A stretch of 11,378 nt of DNA from contig NZ_CP032273.1 of assembly GCF_001696615.3 (NCBI RefSeq), forward strand, positions 1 through 11,378, read 5' to 3'. Shown here one piece after another: positions 1 through 4,980 of the stretch. This stretch comes from Acinetobacter sp. WCHAc010034. GTDB lineage: Bacteria > Pseudomonadota > Gammaproteobacteria > Pseudomonadales > Moraxellaceae. The first letter of the stretch is position 1. Each line of letters opens with the position of its first letter. A model generated the notes under the pieces. It was not told the DNA's origin. It was given only the letters and a program-made list of their open reading frames with translations, and ran no database searches. The translations under genes were made by a program, and so were the position numbers.

Positions 1-82
1 TAAACGTAGTCATATTGGTAGGTAAACGTAGTCATATTGGTAGGTAAACGTAGTCATATTGGTAGGTAAACGTAGTCATATA
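1..82. repeat. Replication iterons, left part (origin of replication)
   Basis: Three perfect tandem 22-bp direct repeats lie at 1-22, 23-44 and 45-66, each starting TAAACGTAGT and ending TATTGGTAGG. A fourth copy at 67-81 keeps only the 5' part. Twenty-two bases is about two helical turns, the usual spacing of iterons bound by Rep_3-type initiators. The array continues at the right end of the window, just upstream of the minus-strand rep gene, so the molecule is probably circular and was cut inside its origin. The A+T-rich stretch just to the right (about 120-165) is a plausible unwinding region; that role is inferred. Confidence 0.92.
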
Positions 83-166
83 GATGCTGTACCCCTTTAA
101 AACAAAGGCTTTGAGGTAGTCTAAAAGCATTTAAAAACTTAAAAATAATTAAAAGCCTAAAGAATG

Positions 167-242
167 AAAAATTGCCCTATGTTTTCGCTACGCTCAAACT
201 CTATTGAACTTCGCTTTCGCTCAGTTCGAAGGGGCAATTTTT
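167..242 (+). terminator. Terminator-like hairpin with long loop
   Basis: An 11-bp perfect inverted repeat pairs 167-177 (AAAAATTGCCC) with 232-242 (GGGCAATTTTT). A-runs and T-runs flank a G+C core, so it could stop transcription in either direction. The loop of about 54 bases is unusually long and carries the TCGCTACGCTC motif and a related TCGCTTTCGCTC. No gene ends next to it in this window. It may keep transcripts out of the iteron region. Confidence 0.5.
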
Positions 243-336
243 AGTAAATACCGGATGTAACTGAAATATTAAAAAGCAAAGTCAAAAGCAAGAATGGATT
301 CGCTACGCTCATAAAGCTTTTTTTCTCGCTACGCTC
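185..336 (+). repeat. TCGCTACGCTC direct repeats (three copies)
   Basis: The 11-base motif TCGCTACGCTC occurs exactly at 185-195, 300-310 and 326-336. A related TCGCTTTCGCTC lies at 211-222. The motif is partly self-complementary (GCTACGC). Its function is unknown; a protein-binding site near the origin is one possibility. Confidence 0.7.
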
Positions 337-484
337 GGTCTAGATTCAATTTTCTGCATTTGATTTACTCTTATTTAGGCATCACAGCCTAAAAAGCTGT
401 TTTTCAGAAAGTCGAGGCGCGAATTTTAGTGGTTCGCTCGTAGACACTCGCTCTGTAACATATTGATCTATTTAATAATTAAGT

Positions 485-666
485 ATCGGAAATTGTCCAC
501 ACATCATGAATAATTGAAAGCCAAATTTGTATAATTAATCATTAAATTGCTGTTTTAAAGTGGTCAAAAGTGCAGTTTTCAGACAAAAAGTAATCAAATT
601 TTATGAAAAATGATCTAAAAATTGACGCAATATGTGATGTCCATAAAACATCGGAAAATGTCCATA
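485..666 (+). repeat. 15-bp direct repeat pair, ATCGGAAA-WTGTCCA
   Basis: ATCGGAAATTGTCCA at 485-499 and ATCGGAAAATGTCCA at 650-664 match at 14 of 15 positions and lie 165 bases apart. The ATGTCCATA part of the second copy occurs again at 637-645, so the right side carries a tight doublet. Just beyond it is the hairpin at 671-705. These could be binding sites, or the scar or end of a lost mobile element; the sequence alone does not decide. Confidence 0.6.
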
Positions 667-670
667 TATA

Positions 671-705
671 GTCTTCAAACCCTTTCTATTAAAGGGTTTG
701 AAGAC
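671..705 (+). terminator. Strong 15-bp perfect hairpin followed by T-rich tail
   Basis: GTCTTCAAACCCTTT (671-685) pairs perfectly with AAAGGGTTTGAAGAC (691-705) around the loop CTATT. TTTTATAAAAT follows on the plus strand. This fits an intrinsic terminator for a plus-strand transcript, yet no gene lies upstream on that strand. It may instead terminate an unannotated RNA from 480-670, or be a single-strand origin or recombination structure. Confidence 0.6.
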
Positions 706-870
706 TTTTATAAAATGAACCCTATTAATTCTAATAAAAATTAAAGAAATAGATAACATGCGTGTATTTAAGCCTGTTTTTCGATTTAAGCTTGTTTATG
801 TGTTTGGCTTGGAGTCTCCCTGTATTTTTCTAAAAGAAGGCCTTATGCGCGATTTGGTATCGTTTTACAG

Positions 871-1242
871 CTATTTTATTTGTCTTAAGCCAATATTTTG
901 ATTGGATCTAAATAACTCCTCTGTTTCCTTTTGGACTATTGCCTTGTGTTGAGGTGATCCAAAAGCATAATCGTTCGTATTGCTTTCAGATTTGATGGGA
1001 TCTTGTTTACTTTCTTGAAGGTGCTTTGGAGCTGGAGAAGTCTCGATCTGTTTTTCTACTTTTGAAGTATATGCATTTTTATACCGTGCTAGATAAACAG
1101 AAAATTGTTTAACGCTCAGGATGAGTCCATGTTGTTTTTCTAAAATTGCAGTCACTTCTTCATATGAATAGCCCTGTTCTCTGAGTGCAAAAATCTGAGG
1201 TAGAAGTCGGATAAAGGCTTTGGATTTGATTTTTGGCAGCAC
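871..1242 (-). CDS. Small TraK-like putative DNA-binding/mobilisation protein
   Basis: This encodes 123 residues and starts with GTG (CAC on the plus strand at 1240-1242). Residues about 15-53 (LLPQIFALREQGYSYEEVTAI, then VKQFSVYLARYK) have the rhythm of IncP TraK-like proteins: a helix, then 'GYS..', then a second helix ending in a conserved Y-x-x-Y/F pattern. TraK proteins bind the origin of transfer and help the relaxosome. The C-terminal half is polar and probably disordered. Its 5' side faces a 700-bp non-coding stretch full of direct repeats and palindromes, which is where an oriT-binding protein's targets would be expected. No relaxase is present, so any transfer would depend on a helper plasmid. 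The family call is by eye; a generic plasmid HTH protein is the main alternative. Confidence 0.6.
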   Translation of the reverse strand: MLPKIKSKAFIRLLPQIFALREQGYSYEEVTAILEKQHGLILSVKQFSVYLARYKNAYTSKVEKQIETSPAPKHLQESKQDPIKSESNTNDYAFGSPQHKAIVQKETEELFRSNQNIGLRQIK

Positions 1243-1270
1243 GTTTTTAGTTTCCAGTTCGATTTTCTAT

Positions 1271-1380
1271 TTTGATAGTAAATTGTTAGTATTTTAATTG
1301 CAAATTAATATATTTTCAGTAGTAAATTCCTGATTTTGATACCCAATTGATAACTTTTTGATAGTAAATCAGTAGTAAGT
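1271..1380. repeat. Short direct repeats upstream of the TraK-like gene
   Basis: TTTGATAGTAAAT occurs exactly at 1271-1283 and 1357-1369. The related CAGTAGTAAAT (1317-1327) and CAGTAGTAAGT (1370-1380) fall between and after them. All share an AGTAA core. They lie directly upstream of the minus-strand gene that starts at 1242, so they may be its operator or relaxosome-protein binding sites (inference). Confidence 0.55.
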
Positions 1381-1550
1381 TGATATATACGCCCTTTTGG
1401 CTGTTTTTCTCTCTAAATTCTGCTCAAAATTTAAGAGGGATTTTTGACAATTTTTAGGTATACACCATACGCACCTAGTTAGGATGCAAAAAAACGAGGT
1501 TTTTTTCTTTAAAAACAGGACTATATCATGTTCGAAAGAGAGTTTTGAAA

Positions 1551-1622
1551 CGTCACCAAATGTCACAAAATAGATGTTAACATTCTGTTTTATATTGAAA
1601 AATTTGTCACAGCATTGTCACA
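1551..1622. repeat. Cluster of TGTCAC motifs
   Basis: GTCAC occurs at 1552-1556, TGTCACA at 1561-1567, 1605-1611 and 1616-1622. The last two lie 11 bases apart, one helical turn, suggesting repeated binding by one protein. The role is unknown; it may be part of a transfer origin or a partition-like site. The A-run/T-run hairpin at 1488-1506 and the near-palindrome at 1653-1679 flank the cluster. Confidence 0.45.
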
Positions 1623-1652
1623 ACGCCATTTCTATATGAAGCATAAAATAGA

Positions 1653-1679
1653 ATCCTCGAATTTTAAAATTTTGAGGAT
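1653..1679. other. Near-perfect 27-bp palindrome
   Basis: ATCCTC at 1653-1658 pairs with GAGGAT at 1674-1679 around an AATTTTAAAATT core that is itself palindromic. There is no T-run after it, so terminator function is doubtful. It lies inside the gene-free region between the TraK-like gene and the phosphatase gene. Confidence 0.5.
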
Positions 1680-1726
1680 CGGCAATGTTTGCAAATGTGT
1701 ACATTCGATAGATAAGTGAATGTAAT

Positions 1727-1900
1727 AAAAAACGTTTTTTGAAAACATTTTGAAAACATTGCTGTCTAGTAAAGTGCGCTAAAAAGTAGCTGATTTTTTG
1801 CGGTACTTTGTGCTGTTTCTTGCATTATTTTACTGATGCCTTTTGGCACAAAGTGACCCGACTTTAGATTCAGGCTAAAGCCAAAATCTAAAGCATCGGG
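1727..1900. other. Candidate origin of transfer (oriT) region
   Basis: Ordered elements can be seen here: a perfect palindrome AAAAAACGTTTTTT (1727-1740); two TGAAAACATT direct repeats (1740-1749, 1751-1760); TAAAGTGCGCT (1770-1780), which resembles the nic region of MOBQ-type origins (core AAGTGCGC or AATGCGC); an inverted repeat ACTTTGTGC/GCACAAAGT (1805-1813, 1846-1854); a small TGCC-TTTT-GGCA hairpin (1837-1848); and a long hairpin with arms 1857-1876 and 1879-1900. Intrinsic repeats next to a nic-like motif beside a TraK-like gene suggest an oriT used in trans. MOBQ origins normally carry an inverted repeat directly upstream of nic, which I do not see, so this stays tentative. Confidence 0.35.
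1857..1900 (+). promoter_or_regulatory. Long imperfect hairpin upstream of the phosphatase gene
   Basis: The arms pair CCCGA, CTTTAGATT and GGCT on the left with AGCC, AATCTAAAG and TCGGG on the right, with a two-base bulge, one small internal mismatch and a two-base loop. A second small stem, GAGCAT (1910-1915) with ATGCTC (1925-1930), follows just before the start of the phosphatase gene. These could fold in its 5' leader and affect expression, or form part of the oriT. No known riboswitch class is recognised. Confidence 0.45.
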
Positions 1901-1954
1901 TGACTCTATGAGCATCTATCGGCTATGCTCTATGCTTCAATGAAAGGGAAAAAT

Positions 1955-2536
1955 ATGAGTATTTTTTTGATCCGCCATGCTGAAAGTGAAGCCAATATCA
2001 ATGGTAAAACGCTGTCGCATGCTTCAATCGCTTTAAGCGAGAATGGCCATATTCAGGCTCAAAATTTATGCTCTACGCTGCCTGAAATTGATCATGTGAT
2101 AGTGTCCAAATATTTGCGGACGCAACAAACCGCAGCACCGATCCTAGAAAAATATAAGCTTGATTTTGAAGTTGATGAGCATTTGCATGAGTTTAGCTAT
2201 CTGTCTGAGCGTAAGTGTGCCAACACCAATTTGAATGACCGTAAAGCATGGGTGAATGCGTATTGGGATAAAATGGATTGCCAGCATCGGGATGCTGATG
2301 ATGCTGAGTCTTTCGAGGATCTCTATCTGCGGGTGCAGGCGTTTCATGACAAGTTAAAGCTCGTGGCCGGGCATTATGCGGAAAAGAATTTGGCTGTATT
2401 TAGTCACGGACAGTTTTTACAGCTTTTGATTATGCAGATCCAGCAACCAAGACCGCTTAGCAAGGAGTTGATGCAGCAGTTTAGATCTGACTTGGTTTGT
2501 CAGCCGATTAGAAATACTGAGGTTTTCACTTATTGA
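1955..2536 (+). CDS. Histidine phosphatase family protein (phosphoglycerate mutase-like)
   Basis: The 193-residue product belongs to the histidine phosphatase superfamily, whose members move phosphate through a phospho-histidine. The catalytic signature RHAES is at residues 7-11 (nucleophile H8; most members have RHG). R55 in SKYLRTQQTA, E79 in LHEF and the second histidine H151 in FSHGQF complete the usual active site. There is no signal peptide or membrane segment, so it is cytoplasmic; the substrate cannot be told. I chose the ATG at 1955 because AAAGGG lies seven to eight bases upstream and the RHAES strand then sits at its usual distance from the N-terminus. The frame is open back to 1925 with ATGs there and at 1940. 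The stop is only five bases before a pdif site, so this gene marks the edge of the plasmid backbone. Confidence 0.88.
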   Translation: MSIFLIRHAESEANINGKTLSHASIALSENGHIQAQNLCSTLPEIDHVIVSKYLRTQQTAAPILEKYKLDFEVDEHLHEFSYLSERKCANTNLNDRKAWVNAYWDKMDCQHRDADDAESFEDLYLRVQAFHDKLKLVAGHYAEKNLAVFSHGQFLQLLIMQIQQPRPLSKELMQQFRSDLVCQPIRNTEVFTY

Positions 2537-2541
2537 GCTTA

Positions 2542-2569
2542 ATTTCGTATAAGAAATTTTATGTAAAGT
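2542..2569 (+). other. pdif site 1 (XerC/XerD recombination site, C|D)
   Basis: The XerC arm ATTTCGTATAA (2542-2552) is perfect against the Acinetobacter consensus. It is followed by the hexamer GAAATT and the XerD arm TTATGTAAAGT, which departs from TTATGTTAAAT at three positions. The site lies directly after the phosphatase stop codon. Its hexamer differs by one base from that of the 4923-4950 site, which has the same orientation. Confidence 0.8.
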
Positions 2570-2576
2570 AGATAGT

Positions 2577-2603
2577 CGAAAGGCCCATGAATCGGGCCTT
2601 TCG
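2577..2603 (+). terminator. Terminator overlapping a pdif XerC arm
   Basis: CGAAAGGCCC (2577-2586) pairs perfectly with GGGCCTTTCG (2594-2603) around a seven-base loop. It probably ends the phosphatase transcript. The right half of the stem supplies the first six bases (2598-2603) of the next pdif site's XerC arm, so terminator and recombination site share sequence. Confidence 0.75.
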
Positions 2604-2625
2604 TATAACGCGTATTATGTTAATT
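2598..2625 (+). other. pdif site 2 (C|D), left member of the outer inverted pair
   Basis: The XerC arm CTTTCGTATAA (2598-2608) has one mismatch. The hexamer is CGCGTA and the XerD arm TTATGTTAATT (2615-2625) has one mismatch. The site at 9551-9578, read on the opposite strand, is identical in 27 of 28 bases including the hexamer. It marks the left limit of the accessory region. Confidence 0.85.
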
Positions 2626-2760
2626 TTAGAAAATCTTAATCTTGTCACTTATTCCTGAACATAAAAAATAATAGCCTTTTATGAAATTTATCTGTCTGTT
2701 GCAATTTTAATAATTTCATTTTATATTGTTAATCAATTTTACTTATATAGGATTTTTAAA

Positions 2761-2895
2761 ATGACTAGACCTCTTAAACCAGGACCGAAACCAATTGCTA
2801 AATCTACTGGTAAGGTTGATAAAAGAAGACGTGATAATAAGAATACTCCAAATAATAATGATGATTTGAAACCTAGTAAATCATCTGAAAAATAG
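2761..2895 (+). CDS. Basic 44-residue microprotein, unknown function
   Basis: The frame MTRPLKPGPKPIAKSTGK... runs 44 codons from an ATG with AGGA eight bases upstream to TAG. It is rich in Lys, Arg, Asn, Pro and Ser, has no hydrophobic stretch and no visible fold, and is probably disordered, perhaps nucleic-acid binding by charge. It sits alone in the segment between the outer and inner left pdif sites, with an A+T-rich, promoter-like stretch upstream (2640-2750), so it forms its own small module. I do not recognise a family. The coding call rests on ribosome binding site, start and position, and a chance frame of this length cannot be excluded. Confidence 0.5.
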   Translation: MTRPLKPGPKPIAKSTGKVDKRRRDNKNTPNNNDDLKPSKSSEK

Positions 2896-2993
2896 CTGGA
2901 GGCAGACGTGAAAATAATGCTGTCTATAATTCAGTAGAATCACGACAATCCTGAGCATTAAGGGGGATGATTAAATTTAATCATTTCTCTATT

Positions 2994-3021
2994 ATTTAAC
3001 ATAATGGGCGTTATACGAAGT
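2994..3021 (-). other. pdif site 3 (D|C), left member of the inner inverted pair
   Basis: Read on the plus strand, the XerD arm ATTTAACATAA (2994-3004, perfect) comes first, then TGGGCG, then the XerC arm TTATACGAAGT (3011-3021, one mismatch). All 28 bases equal the reverse complement of 8920-8947. The central hexamer is therefore identical, as productive Xer strand exchange requires. Confidence 0.9.
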
Positions 3022-3088
3022 ACACTTGTATATTAATTTAAATATCAAATACTTAAAAATTTCACCCCAGCCAAAAAATGTACAAATT

Positions 3089-3115
3089 GCCGATTTTGAA
3101 ACAAATCGGCTTTTT
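3089..3115 (+). terminator. Intrinsic terminator inside the left repeat
   Basis: GCCGATTT (3089-3096) pairs with AAATCGGC (3103-3110), followed by TTTTT. The equivalent stem in the right copy (8832-8858) carries A- and T-runs on both sides. It would block transcription crossing the pdif boundary. Confidence 0.7.
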
Positions 3116-3413
3116 ATTGAACGAATTTGTCACTTTCAGTCAATAAAATCGATCAAAAAAACGCTCAAATTCAACTTTTTCCCTGATAACTCAATACATC
3201 CAGTCCCGAAACTATCCGCAATTTCTGCGGATAAACCTTGGGGTAAGTTTTGGGTAATTTTTGTACGCTCAGGCTGACATGTGTTAGGGGAAATTACGTC
3301 TATATCGCCCCCTAATTTTTTTCATATGATGGAATTATGGAGTACAGGATACTCCAGCACATAAAACAATAATGATAAGTGCAACAGTTACTAAAACTAA
3401 TCAACCACATACG

Positions 3414-3444
3414 AAAAAGCCCGACAAAAATGTCGGGCTTTTTT
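3414..3444. terminator. Bidirectional terminator after the RHH-like gene
   Basis: AAAAAGCCCGACA (3414-3426) pairs perfectly with TGTCGGGCTTTTT (3431-3443) around the loop AAAA. On the minus strand it lies just after the stop codon of the gene at 3455-3772. It also forms the inner edge of the left inverted repeat. Confidence 0.88.
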
Positions 3445-3454
3445 ATTGCCTAAT

Positions 3455-3772
3455 TTAAGGTTGATCGGCAGTTAACTCATATTGGTTAATAAGCTTAATC
3501 AAGGCATTTTGCACATATTCTTCAAACTCAACACCTTGTTCTTTGGTTATTTTTTCAATTTTTTTAATAACTTCACTATCTAATTCAAATTCTATTTTAT
3601 CGGATGTCTCCATCAGCAAATCATAGTTATTTTCGACCATCTTTTTAAAAGTTTTTTTTAGATCATTTGTTGATGGGACATTGAAAGATAAGCGTAGTGA
3701 ACTATTGATAATTTCAACGTGGGTATAGCCGATATATTCGGTACTTTTTCCTACAAATTCTAAATGTTTCAT
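3455..3772 (-). CDS. Hypothetical protein with C-terminal RHH-like domain
   Basis: This gene encodes 105 residues from an ATG at 3772 with AAGG eight bases upstream. Residues about 60-98 (starting KIEFELDSEVIKKIEKI, then a turn and EEYVQNALIKLINQ) fit a ribbon-helix-helix layout: a short amphipathic strand followed by two helices. This is common in antitoxins and plasmid regulators that bind DNA as dimers. The first 55 residues are unlike known RHH proteins to me. The gene lies 52 bases downstream of the HigA2-like antitoxin on the same strand and could be co-transcribed with it. It might be a third module protein or an orphan antitoxin; no toxin partner is next to it. Confidence 0.7.
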   Translation of the reverse strand: MKHLEFVGKSTEYIGYTHVEIINSSLRLSFNVPSTNDLKKTFKKMVENNYDLLMETSDKIEFELDSEVIKKIEKITKEQGVEFEEYVQNALIKLINQYELTADQP

Positions 3773-3824
3773 AAAAGACCTTAAACAAGATAGTGAAATA
3801 GCTCTCTAGTGAGAGCTATATAAA

Positions 3825-4139
3825 TTAAGCCAGACTTTCTTTTACAAATTTTGGATCAACAATAAATAATCGAATAAGTGATGTTGCCGCCCCTGATGGC
3901 CGTCTTACACCTTGTTCCCATGATTCAAGGGTACGTCTTGAAACACCAAGAATCTTGGCAAATTGGTCTTGGGTCAGTTGAGCCTTTCGACGAGCTAATG
4001 CGACATCTGTTTCAGTGATTACTGTTCTTTTTACAGCATTATTAGCAAGCATATCATCTATGCCTTGTAAGATTTCAGCTTCAATATCTCTTGTTGCTTC
4101 AAAGGCTTCCAGTTCTTTTTCAGTCATTAAACGAGTCAT
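3825..4139 (-). CDS. higA: HigA2-type XRE antitoxin
   Basis: The 104-residue product has an XRE helix-turn-helix at residues about 45-80 (TQDQFAKILGVSRR then TLESWEQG), typical of the HigA2/NadS-like group that pairs with HigB2 toxins. The N-terminal 40 residues are acidic and should bind and mask the toxin, while the C-terminal HTH represses the operon. The ATG at 4139 overlaps the last 20 bases of the toxin gene and has GGAG eight bases upstream; an in-frame ATG at 4127 is less likely. The toxin-first order is normal for higBA loci. A decayed gene with the same HTH and tail signature (WEQGRRYPTGPAATLIRI) lies at 8320-8471. Confidence 0.92.
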   Translation of the reverse strand: MTRLMTEKELEAFEATRDIEAEILQGIDDMLANNAVKRTVITETDVALARRKAQLTQDQFAKILGVSRRTLESWEQGVRRPSGAATSLIRLFIVDPKFVKESLA

Positions 4140-4443
4140 TTAATTTCTCCACCAATGCTTGAAGGGTTTTCTTACTAAGCTGCACAGTTTGCTTTTTACT
4201 GTACAGGGTTAATAACCAAATCTCTCCATTTGTTAAACGATTAAAGTAGATGACTCTGACACCACCACTTTTACCTCTACCACCACTCGTCCATCTAATC
4301 TTTCGAATACCGCCTGAATTAGGTTCTACATCCCCAGCTTCTGGATTTAATGCTAAGAATGTTTTGAATTCCTCATATTCTTCCTGAGTCCAATAAACAA
4401 GACAGTATTTAGTAAATAAAGGGGTTTCACATATTGTATACAT
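4120..4443 (-). CDS. higB: HigB2-like RelE-family toxin
   Basis: This 107-residue protein matches the HigB2 branch of the RelE superfamily, ribosome-dependent mRNA endonucleases. The conserved course is visible: an N-terminal F-x-K-Y strand, EEYEEFKTFLALNPEAGD, then GGIRKIRW, a GRGKSGGVRVIYF segment with the basic residues expected to contact mRNA, and LLTLYSKK near the C-terminus. Length is normal. It is the first gene of an operon with the antitoxin that overlaps its 3' end. Two similar palindromes directly upstream (4455-4496) flank the likely promoter. All key regions look intact, so the system is probably functional; activity is inferred. Confidence 0.93.
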   Translation of the reverse strand: MYTICETPLFTKYCLVYWTQEEYEEFKTFLALNPEAGDVEPNSGGIRKIRWTSGGRGKSGGVRVIYFNRLTNGEIWLLTLYSKKQTVQLSKKTLQALVEKLNDSFND

Positions 4444-4454
4444 TGCTTGTATTC

Positions 4455-4496
4455 ATACTACCTTGTAGTAGTTAATTTTATACTACTTTGTGGTAT
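4455..4496 (-). promoter_or_regulatory. Two operator palindromes and promoter of higBA
   Basis: TACTA-CCTTG-TAGTA (4456-4470) and ATACTAC-TTT-GTGGTAT (4480-4496, one mismatch) share the pattern ACTAC-YTTGT-RGTA. Between and overlapping them is a TATAAA -10 element on the minus strand (4477-4482). The start codon of higB is 12 bases from the nearer palindrome. Binding by the HTH antitoxin would block RNA polymerase, the usual autoregulation. Confidence 0.75.
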
Positions 4497-4560
4497 CTTT
4501 AAATATCAATTTTTAATTTATAGAACTAAAGACGATGTATTACTTTGCAGAGGATCCCTT

Positions 4561-4582
4561 CTAGGTAATGTTACCTAGGAGG
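4561..4582 (+). promoter_or_regulatory. Palindrome overlapping a perfect Shine-Dalgarno
   Basis: CTAGGTAA (4561-4568) and TTACCTAG (4571-4578) form an 8-bp perfect inverted repeat. Its right arm runs into the ribosome binding site AGGAGG (4577-4582), four bases before the ATG at 4587. Folding in mRNA would partly bury the ribosome binding site, or the palindrome may be a protein operator. Either would regulate the downstream 101-residue gene. Confidence 0.6.
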
Positions 4583-4586
4583 AACA

Positions 4587-4892
4587 ATGAAAAAACTAAA
4601 ATATCAGTATAGGCAATCAATACAGAGTACTCGCCACGACTACTTTTGGAAAATTTATCCCAATGTCAGAAGCTCTGTATTTAAGAAATTTAGCACTCAC
4701 CAGGAGCGTAGCTTTTATTTTTTGCATCGAATTGAATACAAAGATTATCCGCTTAAACTTCGTGTCGCACGTGGTACGGGATTACCTCATGTTTGGGATG
4801 ACCTTCCAACCTATGTTTATGATGTTGCTAAAAGTTGGAAGCATAACTCTAAGAGAGCACATCAGTACTACAAAGAACACGAGAAAAAATAA
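4587..4892 (+). CDS. Hypothetical 101-residue basic protein
   Basis: The start is fixed by AGGAGG four bases upstream. The protein is rich in Lys, Arg, Tyr and His (many aromatic-basic pairs such as HDYFWKIYP and RAHQYYKEH), has no signal peptide or membrane helix, and I do not recognise a family. It is divergent from the higBA operon, with about 140 bases between the starts, and its stop overlaps the first base of a terminator that abuts a pdif site. It is the last gene of the module between the inner left pdif site and the one at 4923. The strong, possibly switchable ribosome binding site suggests that its dose matters. A nucleic-acid-binding role is possible from charge alone. Confidence 0.72.
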   Translation: MKKLKYQYRQSIQSTRHDYFWKIYPNVRSSVFKKFSTHQERSFYFLHRIEYKDYPLKLRVARGTGLPHVWDDLPTYVYDVAKSWKHNSKRAHQYYKEHEKK

Positions 4893-4921
4893 AAAATGGG
4901 GGCAATCAGCTCCCCATTTTT
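4892..4921 (+). terminator. Terminator abutting pdif site 4
   Basis: AAAAATGGGG (4892-4901) pairs with CCCCATTTTT (4912-4921), with a further G-C extension. It ends the 101-residue gene's transcript. One base separates it from the XerC arm at 4923. Its core resembles the terminators at 5409 and 7352. Confidence 0.85.
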
Positions 4922-4922
4922 G

Positions 4923-4950
4923 ACTTCGCATAAGAGATTTTATGTTAAAT
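4923..4950 (+). other. pdif site 4 (C|D)
   Basis: The XerC arm ACTTCGCATAA (4923-4933) has two mismatches, the hexamer is GAGATT, and the XerD arm TTATGTTAAAT (4940-4950) is perfect. Orientation is the same as site 1 (2542-2569), and the hexamers differ by one base. Confidence 0.82.
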
Positions 4951-4980
4951 ATTACACAAACTGAATAATTAGAGAAAACA

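Larger units (their letters stand above)
83..870. other. Non-coding, repeat-rich flank of the origin
   Basis: No convincing gene is seen in this stretch of nearly 800 bases. It holds an A+T-rich segment, a terminator-like hairpin, three copies of an 11-base motif, two 15-base direct repeats and a very strong 15-bp hairpin, listed separately. An ATG reading frame of 47 codons at 758-901 (plus) has no clear ribosome binding site and runs head-on into the end of the minus-strand gene at 871, so it is not called. Confidence 0.6.
2994..3443. repeat. Long inverted repeat, left copy, headed by a pdif site
   Basis: From 2994 to about 3235 the sequence matches the reverse complement of about 8707-8947 with roughly 10-12 percent differences and one or more indels by eye. 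Similarity starts abruptly at the XerD arm of the pdif site, which is what Xer-mediated exchange predicts. The first 50 bases are identical. Weaker similarity continues to the terminator at 3414-3443, facing 8487-8515. The unit contains a terminator-like stem (3089-3115) and a perfect TATCCGCA/TGCGGATA hairpin (3213-3233) conserved in both copies. It looks non-coding. Confidence 0.88.

Noticed and set aside
1..82. Possible CRISPR array
   Set aside because: The repeats are tandem with no spacers, and sit upstream of a Rep_3 gene; they are iterons.
758..901. A 47-codon plus-strand ATG frame (starting MRVFKPVFRFK)
   Set aside because: No ribosome binding site, no recognisable domain, and its end overlaps the TraK-like gene on the other strand.
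1369..1566. A 65-codon minus-strand frame
   Set aside because: It crosses A-run/T-run hairpin DNA and part of the TGTCAC cluster, has no ribosome binding site, and its composition (Lys, Phe, Cys, Leu runs) is that of translated A+T-rich spacer.
1837..1930. A riboswitch upstream of the phosphatase gene
   Set aside because: Hairpins are present, but no conserved riboswitch core can be recognised.
2144..2347. A minus-strand frame inside the histidine phosphatase gene
   Set aside because: The plus-strand frame has a full active-site signature; the other is a shadow.
3026..3277. An 83-codon plus-strand frame in the left repeat, similar at its start to the minus-strand frame at 8433-8915
   Set aside because: Both frames begin just inside the pdif site and run through terminator stems. 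Nearly every base difference between the copies changes the amino acid and an indel breaks the frame, so the similarity is that of non-coding DNA.
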